Position numbers and translations under genes: made by a program. DNA of 8,395 nucleotides, taken from contig CP070709.1 in the NCBI GenBank assembly GCA_020350305.1, positions 651,884 through 660,278 on the forward strand. The letters run 5' to 3'. The number at the start of each line of letters is the position of its first letter. Position 1 is the first letter of the stretch. Under the pieces are notes generated by a model. It did no database searches. It saw only the letters and a list, made by a program, of their open reading frames with translations, and was not told where the DNA came from. This DNA comes from Candidatus Bathyarchaeota archaeon (GTDB taxonomy: Archaea; Thermoproteota; Bathyarchaeia; Bathyarchaeales; Bathyarchaeaceae). Below, piece after piece: positions 1 through 5,990 of this stretch.

Positions 1-67
1 GACCCCCGGGTTAAAAGCCCGGTGCTTTAGACGCTTTTGAACTCTATCCTTGCTGAGCTACGGGCCC
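1..67 (-). tRNA. tRNA-Lys(UUU), 3' part beyond window edge, with 17-nt insertion
   Basis: Read on the minus strand from 67, the sequence gives acceptor 5' strand GGGCCCG, U8-A9, and a D arm GCUC...GAG. After an insertion come a five-pair anticodon stem CCGGG/CCCGG around loop CUUUUAA (anticodon UUU at 15-13) and variable bases GGGUC. The window ends exactly before the T arm, so that arm and the 3' acceptor strand are not visible. The parts match a typical archaeal tRNA-Lys except for 17 extra nucleotides at 41-25 between D stem and anticodon stem. Removing them restores GAGCACCGGG, the expected D-stem to anticodon-stem junction. This fits a noncanonical archaeal tRNA intron. The identity from anticodon and body is strong; processing of the insertion is inferred. 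Confidence 0.9.
25..41 (-). other. Probable noncanonical tRNA intron (about 17 nt) near position 25/26
   Basis: This stretch interrupts tRNA-Lys between the D stem and the anticodon stem. Excising 41-25, or equivalently 42-26, gives an intact cloverleaf. Archaeal introns are cut by the splicing endonuclease at a bulge-helix-bulge. A four-pair helix UAGA (46-43) with UCUA (31-28), flanked by three-nucleotide bulges GUU and AAG, can be drawn. Its ideal cut sites would remove 15 rather than 17 nucleotides and the outer helix is poor, so the motif is relaxed or my pairing is wrong. Introns at such sites are known in Thermoproteota tRNAs. Confidence 0.6.
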
Positions 68-89
68 TCTTTTATTTTCACCATTAAGG

Positions 90-98
90 ATTAAATTA
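90..98 (-). promoter_or_regulatory. TATA-like element for tRNA-Lys
   Basis: On the minus strand the AT-only stretch around TTAATTTAAT is centred about 26 bp before the first tRNA base at 67, the spacing of an archaeal TATA box to its start site. This would start the transcript at or next to the mature tRNA 5' end. It rests on composition and spacing only. Confidence 0.4.
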
Positions 99-248
99 AG
101 GGTTTCTGTTGCCTGTAATCTCGAAATGCCTGAACCGAACTTCAATGTATCCGGGTTTCAGAAGTTAAATAAAAAAAGATGCAGGGAATATTTAAATCAC
201 GAGTTATTTTAAGTCGCTGTTGTGTAGTTTGATTCTAGAAAACAACCC

Positions 249-255
249 TATAAAA
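249..255 (+). promoter_or_regulatory. TATA box for the small membrane protein gene
   Basis: TATAAAA lies about 26 bp before position 278, which would give a transcript with an 8-nt leader to the GTG at 286 or a 17-nt leader to the ATG at 295. No Shine-Dalgarno-like sequence precedes either codon, in keeping with near-leaderless initiation. The remaining 68-248 stretch holds no gene I can support. Confidence 0.6.
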
Positions 256-285
256 CCTTAAAAGTGCAACATTGCTTAACAACTT

Positions 286-684
286 GTGAATAACATGACA
301 AATGAGTATGCTACTTTAGCTTTCTGGATGTGTACCACGATTTTGGGTATAATGGGTTTCATCTTGTCATTGGGAGGACTGTTTCTCCCGTGGGAAGGCC
401 ACACCGCTGGTATCATGACAGGTGGCGCTACATGGGCTGTTTATGGTTGCGTAATAATATTAGCCAGTCTCTTCGTCTTAATATTGCCCGGATCCCTCAA
501 CGCAAGCCCAGTGCTCATGGCAGCTGGAAGCCTACTCATAATATTCAGCGTGATTTACTCGTTCTTCAACACATCCGGTCTGGTATCCTACGGAATATCC
601 GTCTCTTTAATAGGCGCCACAATGACATGCATCGGAGCAATTTTCTCCGCAATATACATCAAGCTTAAAGAAATGGCCAAGTAG
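286..684 (+). CDS. Small four-helix membrane protein of unknown function
   Basis: The 132-residue product is almost entirely hydrophobic. Four likely transmembrane segments lie near residues 10-33, 46-68, 74-94 and 98-125, joined by very short loops. A basic C-terminal tail (IKLKEMAK) suggests a cytoplasmic C-terminus. The second half has many Gly, Ser and Ala residues, as in closely packed helices. No catalytic or ligand-binding motif is visible and I do not recognise the family. The start could be GTG at 286 or ATG at 295; the TATA box at 249-255 fits either with little or no leader. It is a lone gene, convergent with the GPN GTPase and divergent from the tRNA. Another reading frame inside 330-668 is also open, but its Arg/His-rich product is less protein-like than this membrane profile. 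Confidence 0.75.
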   Translation: MNNMTNEYATLAFWMCTTILGIMGFILSLGGLFLPWEGHTAGIMTGGATWAVYGCVIILASLFVLILPGSLNASPVLMAAGSLLIIFSVIYSFFNTSGLVSYGISVSLIGATMTCIGAIFSAIYIKLKEMAK

Positions 685-734
685 ACACTGTCTCCTGCAA
701 CGATTTTCAAGCCGACAATCTATGCTAGAAATAC

Positions 735-767
735 AGAAAAACGTGCACCTGCCGACGTTTTGGTTTT
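735..767. terminator. Possible bidirectional terminator between convergent genes
   Basis: The gap between the two convergent stop codons holds T-tracts facing each way. GTTTTGGTTTT at 757-767 would end the membrane protein transcript, and CGTTTTTCT on the minus strand at 743-735 would end the GTPase transcript. A weak ACGT...ACGT pairing (741-744 with 755-758) lies between them. Archaeal termination depends mainly on U-tracts, so this is plausible but unproven. Confidence 0.35.
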
Positions 768-783
768 CGTCACCTCTTCTAAC

Positions 784-1545
784 CTAAGCGGTGAATTTTT
801 CTCCTTCCGTAGCAATGCGTTCCAGCGCCGTGTTAAGGTTAATGAGCCCGTCGTTTGTTTTCGCGGAAACAGGTATCAGAAAGAACCTCAACCCCAACCT
901 GTAAATAGCGTGCATCATGTCACGACTGAGCAAACGTCTCGTTCCAGTCAACTTTTCTTCAATCGCTGATTCCAACGTCTTAGGAGAAGCCGACCAATCT
1001 ACAATGCGATCTACGTCTTCAGATGGAAGGAGATCACATTTTGACAGCACATACGTTTGAGGAACAAAAAAACGGTTGTATACCGCAGCGGACAAAAACA
1101 TGTTTGAAACGTAGTTAAGGGGACTAGCAGAGAATACAGAGTCGAACAAATATATGATTGCTTTAGGCTCCTTGGTCAATTCATTTACAATGTAAGGTCC
1201 ACTGGCCCTGAAGGCAAAGAGTTCCATTTGACCTGGAGTGTCTACAATAACCATGTCGGAATTGAGATTTCTAATTTCTCGTCCAAGCTCTTCCGCTTCT
1301 CCTGCAATTAGGTCTGACGCCATTACGAGTGCGCCGTTGGGTCCAAGCTTGTATTCTTCCATCAGCTTTTGAACACTCACGTAATCGCGGGCGTCGATGT
1401 CCGGTGTGTATGGTAAGGTAAAGGCTCCAGGGTCTAAGTTCACAGTTGCCACGTTTTGTTTCTGGATTTTTAACCAGTCTGCGAAGCAAGCGGTAAGGAG
1501 CGATTTCCCTGAACCTGCTGTGCCGACTATAAAGATTATAAGCAT
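784..1545 (-). CDS. GPN-loop GTPase
   Basis: The 253-residue product is a SIMIBI-class GTPase of the GPN-loop (XAB1/NPA3-like) family, a conserved family in archaea and eukaryotes. Eukaryotic members help assemble and import RNA polymerase II; the archaeal role is less clear. Visible motifs are P-loop GTAGSGKS (residues 8-15), D38 of NLDPG, the diagnostic insertion GPN (68-70), G3 DTPGQ (102-106), G4 as SKCDLL (168-173) and G5 VSAKT (226-230). Length is normal for archaeal single-domain members, which work as homodimers with the GPN loop reaching the partner's active site. The ATG at 1545 begins directly at the first beta strand, and AGGTG at 1556-1552 is a good Shine-Dalgarno site six bases away. 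The gene is apparently monocistronic. G4 has Ser in place of the common Asn. Confidence 0.95.
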   Translation of the reverse strand: MLIIFIVGTAGSGKSLLTACFADWLKIQKQNVATVNLDPGAFTLPYTPDIDARDYVSVQKLMEEYKLGPNGALVMASDLIAGEAEELGREIRNLNSDMVIVDTPGQMELFAFRASGPYIVNELTKEPKAIIYLFDSVFSASPLNYVSNMFLSAAVYNRFFVPQTYVLSKCDLLPSEDVDRIVDWSASPKTLESAIEEKLTGTRRLLSRDMMHAIYRLGLRFFLIPVSAKTNDGLINLNTALERIATEGEKFTA

Positions 1546-1576
1546 TTAGAACACCTGTCGTGTGAGCGAAACAGCC

Positions 1577-1584
1577 TAAATAAA
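1577..1584 (-). promoter_or_regulatory. TATA-like element for the GPN GTPase
   Basis: TTTATTTA on the minus strand is centred about 26 bp before position 1554, so the transcript would begin at or next to the Shine-Dalgarno site and have a leader of about 10 nt. Between 1585 and 1772 I see nothing else I can support. Confidence 0.4.
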
Positions 1585-1772
1585 TTCGTTGCGTTTGTTT
1601 ATTTGTTTTAGGGTTTGCTCGGACACTCAGATTTCAATCATCTTTTTCAATGTTCAATTTGCATCTTCGCTTCCACTCACATAATAATTGTAAGACAACA
1701 TCTGTTTCTTGATTCATGAACTGCCATAAATAATACCTGTTTGTCACACTTCCACATATACTATACGGATTT

Positions 1773-1994
1773 TCACTTTTTCTGATTACCTTTTATGAGA
1801 AATACCATTCCTTTCTTAGTCTTACTTTGGGCATGTGCACTAAACCTTGTGGGAGGCGGACTTATCTGACTATGGTATCTAGCACATTTTATTGCAACAG
1901 TTTCTCCGTCTTGCGAAATCCAAACAACACGCGCATCTCCACCGCATTGTGGACATCTAACATGGTCGCCTGTCTTGGTCATCTTTACATTCAC
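1773..1994 (-). CDS. Small zinc-binding protein (CxxC...CxxxH)
   Basis: This 73-residue protein carries CPQC (C14, C17) and a second pair C37/H41 in KCARYH, spaced like a single zinc-binding knuckle pair. The chain between them (VVWISQDGETVAIKC) looks like beta strands of a ribbon. A basic C-terminal half follows, with Pro-rich SPPPTR, then a Lys-rich stretch and a short hydrophobic patch MVFLI. No enzyme motif is present; nucleic-acid or protein binding is a guess from the charge. The GTG at 1994 sits about five bases from the start predicted by a TATA-like ATTTATCT (2029-2022). An in-frame ATG at 1982 is the alternative; the GGAAGG at 2001-1996 is too near the first and rather far from the second. 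The opposing open frame at 1827-2015 is taken as its shadow because it lacks this motif pattern. Confidence 0.7.
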   Translation of the reverse strand: MNVKMTKTGDHVRCPQCGGDARVVWISQDGETVAIKCARYHSQISPPPTRFSAHAQSKTKKGMVFLIKGNQKK

Positions 1995-2021
1995 GCCTTC
2001 CGTAAAGAATTGTAGCTTCTA

Positions 2022-2029
2022 AGATAAAT
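2022..2029 (-). promoter_or_regulatory. TATA-like element for the small zinc protein
   Basis: ATTTATCT on the minus strand is centred about 26 bp before position 2000, giving an almost leaderless message for the GTG start at 1994. The same octamer occurs at the matching distance before the MoCF-domain gene (4123-4116), which supports it as this organism's TATA form. Confidence 0.45.
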
Positions 2030-2170
2030 GCACTCTCTTCCTTAATAAAGCCCTTTTTTCGTAGAAGACACCTCAATTAAATTAGCCTTCAAAACAGCAA
2101 AAAGGTCAGTAGTCATCATTTTTTCAGTATTTGTCTCAAGGTATGCATACAAGCGGTTTTTGCTGATAAA

Positions 2171-3109
2171 TTAGAGTTCTACGCTGTCCCTCGTTCTCCG
2201 TAGAGCGGATTCTCCAATTATGCTTATTCGGGCTTCCGAAAGATAGATCGTAATAAACAGTGTTAGAAAGAAACACGCAGCATCTGACCCCCCTAGCTCA
2301 GAACCATCATTGCTTACAACCTGCAAGGTAGACCAATGGTCGGGAGCATTCTTTTCATTATGAACAGAATCTATGAAGTAAACGTCGTTATAGTAGAACC
2401 ATATGTCCAAACTAGGATATGAACGAGTCTCGTAGTAATTGTAAGGCATACCCTTCCTTTCCACCAGCCTCTGAGAATCATCATCATAATATGGACCAGA
2501 TGTAGCTTCCAACGCCAGCCATTTATCATTCTCATACACCTCCACCCACGCGTGCCCCCCTTCCTCTCCCCCAAAATTTACTAATCCCAAGACAACCCTC
2601 ACGTCCTCCGCTTCAACACCCTCAGCCCTCAAAAGAGACACCAACGTGTTCGCTTGCTCTTCACAATCACTTGCCTCTCTTGGTTTCGCTGGATTCGTGT
2701 CATAGTTAGGAGTGTCCACAAGGAAGACGTGGGGCACCAGCCATTTTTCATCCACACCATTTAACGTAGCGTCAGAGACCCACACCCATCCTACGGCTGC
2801 CCTGTAAGCTGTTGCTTTTCCATTTACCTCGTCTGACAAATGCCTAACTGCAGAATCAAAAGGAGTAACATAATCCTGATAGGGCAACTCATGCGTAGCG
2901 TTGGGATTCCATAGTTGCGGTTGTAACAATCTCTCTAATTGCATATCAGGTCTAGGCGGATAATCAGGGGTTATTTCAAGCATCACATATAAAGCTAAGA
3001 ATGTCCCTAACACTATGGCTGGTATCATAAAGATTACTAAGATTACGATCTCCAACGACGTATCATGACTGGTATCTTCCATGGTTCCCCTTTTCCTATA
3101 TTTCATCAT
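2171..3109 (-). CDS. Membrane-anchored transglutaminase-like protein
   Basis: The 312-residue reading has a short charged N-terminus, one transmembrane segment (about residues 20-44) and a large domain probably outside the membrane. The papain-like transglutaminase core is recognisable: C149 in SDCEEQANTLVSLLRAEGV, H186 in GGHAWVEVY, and third position E201 in WLALEATSG, where the family usually has Asp. Such archaeal proteins are usually thought to be proteases or peptide-modifying enzymes rather than true crosslinkers; the substrate is unknown. Start: ATG at 3109 or 3106, or the ATG at 3082 (residue 10), which has GGGG at 3090-3087 just before it. A TATA-like GATAAATATT lies near 3162-3152. 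The last 40 or so residues after Gly-Gly (273-274) change character, and a run of six C at 2288-2293 could hide a frameshift, so the true C-terminus is uncertain. Confidence 0.85.
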   Translation of the reverse strand: MMKYRKRGTMEDTSHDTSLEIVILVIFMIPAIVLGTFLALYVMLEITPDYPPRPDMQLERLLQPQLWNPNATHELPYQDYVTPFDSAVRHLSDEVNGKATAYRAAVGWVWVSDATLNGVDEKWLVPHVFLVDTPNYDTNPAKPREASDCEEQANTLVSLLRAEGVEAEDVRVVLGLVNFGGEEGGHAWVEVYENDKWLALEATSGPYYDDDSQRLVERKGMPYNYYETRSYPSLDIWFYYNDVYFIDSVHNEKNAPDHWSTLQVVSNDGSELGGSDAACFFLTLFITIYLSEARISIIGESALRRTRDSVEL

Positions 3110-3151
3110 TCTCTAATGTCAACGAGCAATTCTTAAGGGTTCAGAACACAC

Positions 3152-3162
3152 AATATTTATCA
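3152..3162 (-). promoter_or_regulatory. TATA-like element for the transglutaminase-like gene
   Basis: GATAAATATT on the minus strand is centred about 26 bp before position 3130, which would give a leader of about 20 nt to the ATG at 3109 and about 48 nt to the alternative at 3082. The 3163-3252 gap behind it holds nothing else I can support. Confidence 0.4.
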
Positions 3163-3252
3163 ATGATACATAGAAAAAAGTAGAATCGCGTACAAGAGAA
3201 CGGAATGAAACCGTGAGAAACAGATTTACAGCAAGAAAGTTTGCCGATAATA

Positions 3253-4077
3253 TCAAGCTTGTGTCTTAACAGGCTTGATTTTGCCACCCTTCTTCAGAAC
3301 CATATCCGACAGTTGAACAAGAGCCTTGCTGATATATTTTCTGGCAACAACGGAGTTTTCAGCAGTTGTTGATAGATGAAACTCTATTTTGGAGATTACT
3401 TCGCCACCTTTGGGATGAGATTTTATATAAACATATGGGTTATCATGCATCACCTGATCGATAATCGGAGCAATCTCCGACTCCACAACCCCAGTTACGT
3501 CTATGTTTGTTTCAAAAAACGTCACATCACCTGCAGCTTGCCTAAGAATAGACGCAACAGATCCGTCAAATATAGCCATCATTTCAGACGGAACCCCAGG
3601 GAGTGCCACCAAAGTTGTGCCCTCACATTCTATAATCACACCCGGTGCAGTTCCAACCGAATTGGGTATAGGTCTACCACTTTCAGGAAGCTTCGCCATT
3701 TTAACGCGAGGAGGAGTCAACTCCGCTTTCTCCATCCGGCCCTCCTCCACATAAATGCGATATTTCTCCTCCACCATTTTCAAAGCTTCATCGTCAATTT
3801 CTAACTTGCACTTTAACGCCTTGGCAACGCCTTCCAACGTCTTGTCATCAAACGTTGGGCCAAGTCCGCCTACGGTGATCAAGAAACGAGGTTTCCTTCG
3901 TGAAGCTTCCTTCACCGAGGATGCTATCTCGTTCACGTCGTCTCTGACCACGGTAATTCTTGCAACTTTGCCTCCTAAACTCGTTATTCGTTTCGCTAAC
4001 CAATGAGCATTTGTATTCAAGGTCTTTCCAATTAGGAGCTCTGTTCCAACGCAGATGATTTCTATTGAACAAGCCAT
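3253..4077 (-). CDS. CinA N-terminal-type MoCF-binding domain protein (COG1058-like)
   Basis: The 274-residue product opens with IEIICVGTELLIGKTLNTN, the classic start of the molybdopterin-binding (MoCF/MoaB-like) fold found in the N-terminal half of CinA. It continues with GGLGPTFDD (70-78), the phosphate-binding loop of this fold, NSVGTAPG (139-146) and ALPGVPSEM (158-166). COG1058 enzymes include nucleotide pyrophosphatases acting on substrates such as ADP-ribose or FAD. The separate CinA C-terminal nicotinamide-nucleotide deamidase domain is absent, as in the stand-alone archaeal version, whose true substrate I cannot tell. The ATG at 4077 has AGGAG (4091-4087) nine bases away and a TATA-like ATTTATCT at 4123-4116. 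No molybdenum-cofactor gene lies nearby, so a role in NAD or flavin nucleotide turnover is as likely as pterin binding. Confidence 0.92.
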   Translation of the reverse strand: MACSIEIICVGTELLIGKTLNTNAHWLAKRITSLGGKVARITVVRDDVNEIASSVKEASRRKPRFLITVGGLGPTFDDKTLEGVAKALKCKLEIDDEALKMVEEKYRIYVEEGRMEKAELTPPRVKMAKLPESGRPIPNSVGTAPGVIIECEGTTLVALPGVPSEMMAIFDGSVASILRQAAGDVTFFETNIDVTGVVESEIAPIIDQVMHDNPYVYIKSHPKGGEVISKIEFHLSTTAENSVVARKYISKALVQLSDMVLKKGGKIKPVKTQA

Positions 4078-4115
4078 ACCACTATTCTCCTACCAGCTGA
4101 AACATCAATTCAAAC

Positions 4116-4123
4116 AGATAAAT
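4116..4123 (-). promoter_or_regulatory. TATA-like element for the MoCF-domain gene
   Basis: ATTTATCT on the minus strand is centred about 26 bp before position 4094, just outside the Shine-Dalgarno site at 4091-4087. It is the same octamer as the one before the small zinc protein gene. Confidence 0.45.
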
Positions 4124-4226
4124 GAAGATTATGTAGTAACTGCCTGACGCAGAATAATGCGCGATTCATATAAAAAACAGTCTGTTACCTACGTAAATGG
4201 TTCAAACGCTCTGCATTATGCTCCGT

Positions 4227-4433
4227 CTACTTTTTCTTGCCGAGCCACCACTTCAAGTAGTCTTTCCGCTTTTTCCGCCGTTGCTCCTCCGCAGACTCGA
4301 AGCTCGGTCTCAACTTTTCACGCAGCTCTGTGAGTTCTTGAGGCGTAAGAGATAGTCCACAGCTCTTGCATGCATAGCGTTTTGTAACCGAAATATACTT
4401 CAGTTCACCGCCACATTCAGGACAGTAACGCAT
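4227..4433 (-). CDS. Zinc-ribbon small protein with basic C-terminus
   Basis: This 68-residue protein begins with a four-cysteine zinc ribbon: MRYCPECGGEL (C4, C7) and YACKSCGL (C22, C25), typical of TFIIB/TFIIS-style ribbons and of the small archaeal proteins that carry only this fold. A charged helix follows (about 31-60), then a strongly basic end (QRRKKRKDYLKWWLGKKK). Nucleic-acid or ribosome binding is a reasonable guess but nothing shows it directly. I chose the ATG at 4433 because GGTAGAGG at 4445-4438 is a good Shine-Dalgarno site at four-base spacing and the ribbon usually starts within a few residues. An open extension to an ATG at 4484 would add 17 unremarkable residues. The gene lies downstream of the PflX-like gene on the same strand with a 150-base gap, so cotranscription is possible. 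Confidence 0.8.
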   Translation of the reverse strand: MRYCPECGGELKYISVTKRYACKSCGLSLTPQELTELREKLRPSFESAEEQRRKKRKDYLKWWLGKKK

Positions 4434-4584
4434 ATGGCCTCTACCTTTTCCCGTTTCACTCCACCAGATAGAACGAAGAAGCATGAGAAATAGCTTTTGG
4501 TTTCATTTCGACGTGTGAGAAGAAAGCAATTCTTGTAGGATTAGTGTGACGACGCGTTTCGTTTTCTAGGTATCTGTAAGAAGA

Positions 4585-5679
4585 TTAAGTAATAAAATTG
4601 GTTAGTCCAGCTTCCTTGGCAAGCTTGATGGCTTGCTCTCTCTCGTCTTCGGTAAGTCTTCTTCGAAGCTCTGGGATTTCATGGGCCCTCCATTCTGGAC
4701 GATATTGAAACATCACGTTGGTTCTAACCCATGTTCCAAGGTTTTGGGCGATCCAGTTCAAAATGGGCTTTGTGCAACAATCAAGATGTTCTGGCAAGAC
4801 TAGGACGCGGATGAGAAGTTCACCGTACTTCTTGCCAGATAGATGGTTCCGTGTGCATGCCTCCCAGTAGCCTGATGCGTCAGAGATTCTTTTGGCGCAC
4901 TCGTTTGATCCATACTTGAAATCAAGAAGGTAGACATCTATAAACCCAGCGAGAAGCTTAGCGGTTTCTTCACTGTAGTAGGAGTTGGAGTTCCAAACCA
5001 CGGGTATGTTCACGTCGACGTTTCGGAACGTTTCGAGCCACTGTTGAAGCCAAGGCGTCGGGTCGCCGCCGACCAGATTAACGTTTCTGCATCCACTTTT
5101 GCGTAAGTGTTCCACCGGTTTTACCAGCCGTTCTGGTGAGAAGATTTCGCCTTTTTCATACCATTGAGATATGGACCAGTTTTGGCAGTGGCGACACTGC
5201 ATAGTGCAGCCGAGCGTGAAAATTGTTCCAGACGGGACGAGTTCTGGTTCTTCGCCTGTGTGCTGGAACATAGTGGAAACTGTTATTTGGGTTCCGCACT
5301 TGCAGTATCCGAGCCCTCCGTTGAGTCGGTTGAAGCCACATCTACGAGTGCAGAAGTGACAGCTTTCTAGAATCTGATTTGCTATTTCGATCTTCAAGTC
5401 CAGATACGACTTCTCTGAGGCTTCTAGTTGTTTCAGTTGTTTTTGATGTGAATCAATTTTTTCTTGTAGGCTGCAAAATTCTTCGGTCAGTTTATTGTGC
5501 AGTTTCCACAGTTTTGTAAGCGAATCGCGTTTATCGAAGTCTGCGGGCAGTTTTTTAGCGATCAGGAACTTGGCTGGTTTGTCGTCTTGCATAACGTCGA
5601 AGTATCTGGCTAGGCTTGCTCGAGCCTTCTTGTCCTTCAGAACAGCTGTGGCATCAGGTCTCCAAGCAGTCCACATCAT
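4585..5679 (-). CDS. PflX-like radical SAM protein
   Basis: The 364-residue protein belongs to the radical SAM superfamily, near the uncharacterised pyruvate formate-lyase activase-like group (PflX, COG1313). The [4Fe-4S]/SAM motif CxxxCxxC is GCTMQCRHCQNW (C158, C162, C165). LVGGDPTPW (202-210) is the glycine-rich SAM-binding strand in the form typical of PflX. An upstream cysteine cluster CHFCTRRC...GYCKC (C107, C110, C114, C126, C128) may bind another metal centre. The first 100 residues are extra, with a Lys/Glu/Gln-rich helix (about 55-95) that could form a coiled coil. No pyruvate formate-lyase or other glycyl-radical enzyme is in the window, so the substrate is unknown. ATG at 5679 or 5676; AGGA at 5690-5687 serves the first. 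A TTTATA box is at 5720-5715. Confidence 0.88.
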   Translation of the reverse strand: MMWTAWRPDATAVLKDKKARASLARYFDVMQDDKPAKFLIAKKLPADFDKRDSLTKLWKLHNKLTEEFCSLQEKIDSHQKQLKQLEASEKSYLDLKIEIANQILESCHFCTRRCGFNRLNGGLGYCKCGTQITVSTMFQHTGEEPELVPSGTIFTLGCTMQCRHCQNWSISQWYEKGEIFSPERLVKPVEHLRKSGCRNVNLVGGDPTPWLQQWLETFRNVDVNIPVVWNSNSYYSEETAKLLAGFIDVYLLDFKYGSNECAKRISDASGYWEACTRNHLSGKKYGELLIRVLVLPEHLDCCTKPILNWIAQNLGTWVRTNVMFQYRPEWRAHEIPELRRRLTEDEREQAIKLAKEAGLTNFIT

Positions 5680-5714
5680 GTTTGTTTCCTGAAGTAATTA
5701 GTTGAAAACTGGTG

Positions 5715-5720
5715 TATAAA
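5715..5720 (-). promoter_or_regulatory. TATA box for the PflX-like gene
   Basis: TTTATA on the minus strand is centred about 26 bp before position 5691. The transcript would start at the Shine-Dalgarno AGGA (5690-5687), leaving a leader of about 12 nt. This separates the gene from the AmrS operon upstream. Confidence 0.5.
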
Positions 5721-5801
5721 GTGCGATGGTTAGAGCGAGTTGGGGCCAGACAGAGACGGGTATAACCTCGTCTAGGGGTTACTAGGCCTATCACATTGAT
5801 T

Positions 5802-5945
5802 CTACAAGTCGGCAAGAAAGATTTGAGTTTCTTCCTGCGTAGAGATCAGCTTGTTCTCCAACAGTTTCGCTGGCACCCTATCCTTCGCATCCTTTTTACT
5901 CGTTACACCAGCCTTTTCAAAAAAATCATTGAAGCATCCAACGTT
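5802..5945 (-). pseudogene. Coding-like 47-codon remnant without start codon
   Basis: In the gap between the two radical SAM genes, the minus strand is open from just after a stop at 5948-5946 to a stop at 5804-5802. The translation is protein-like, with a charged helical character: FFEKAGVTSKKDAKDRV followed by PAKLLENKL and ending FLADL. No ATG, GTG or TTG starts it apart from an internal GTG. A run of seven T (minus strand, 5925-5919) sits next to its beginning. One extra T would join it to an ATG at 5929-5927. It could be the tail of a decayed gene, a sequencing error in a real small gene, or chance. I do not recognise a family. Confidence 0.3.
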
Positions 5946-5990
5946 CTATCAGACCGATAGGTGAGTTATCCTTGGCGGTTGCTAGATAAC
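5946..5990 (-). terminator. Hairpins and T-tract after the AmrS gene, possible terminator
   Basis: On the minus strand GTTATC (5990-5985), which overlaps the AmrS stop codon, can pair with GATAAC (5970-5965) across a 14-base loop. CTATC (5960-5956) can pair with GATAG (5950-5946) across five bases. A seven-T tract follows at 5925-5919. The stems are short, so this is a candidate 3'-end signal only. Confidence 0.3.

Noticed and set aside
330..668. Second open plus-strand frame inside the small membrane protein gene
   Set aside because: The translation is rich in Arg, His and Trp with no domain pattern, while the other frame shows four clean transmembrane segments and starts behind a TATA box.
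1827..2015. Plus-strand open frame over the small zinc protein
   Set aside because: It is antisense to the CPQC...CARYH protein and has no motif of its own; the cysteines in it come from the opposite strand's codons.
3376..4006. Several plus-strand open frames antisense to the MoCF-domain gene
   Set aside because: They have low-complexity or Arg/His/Ser-rich translations, while the minus strand has unmistakable family motifs across the same region.
5156..5692. Open frames on both strands over the PflX-like gene
   Set aside because: All overlap its conserved cysteine regions or N-terminus in other frames, and none has a recognisable motif or promoter.
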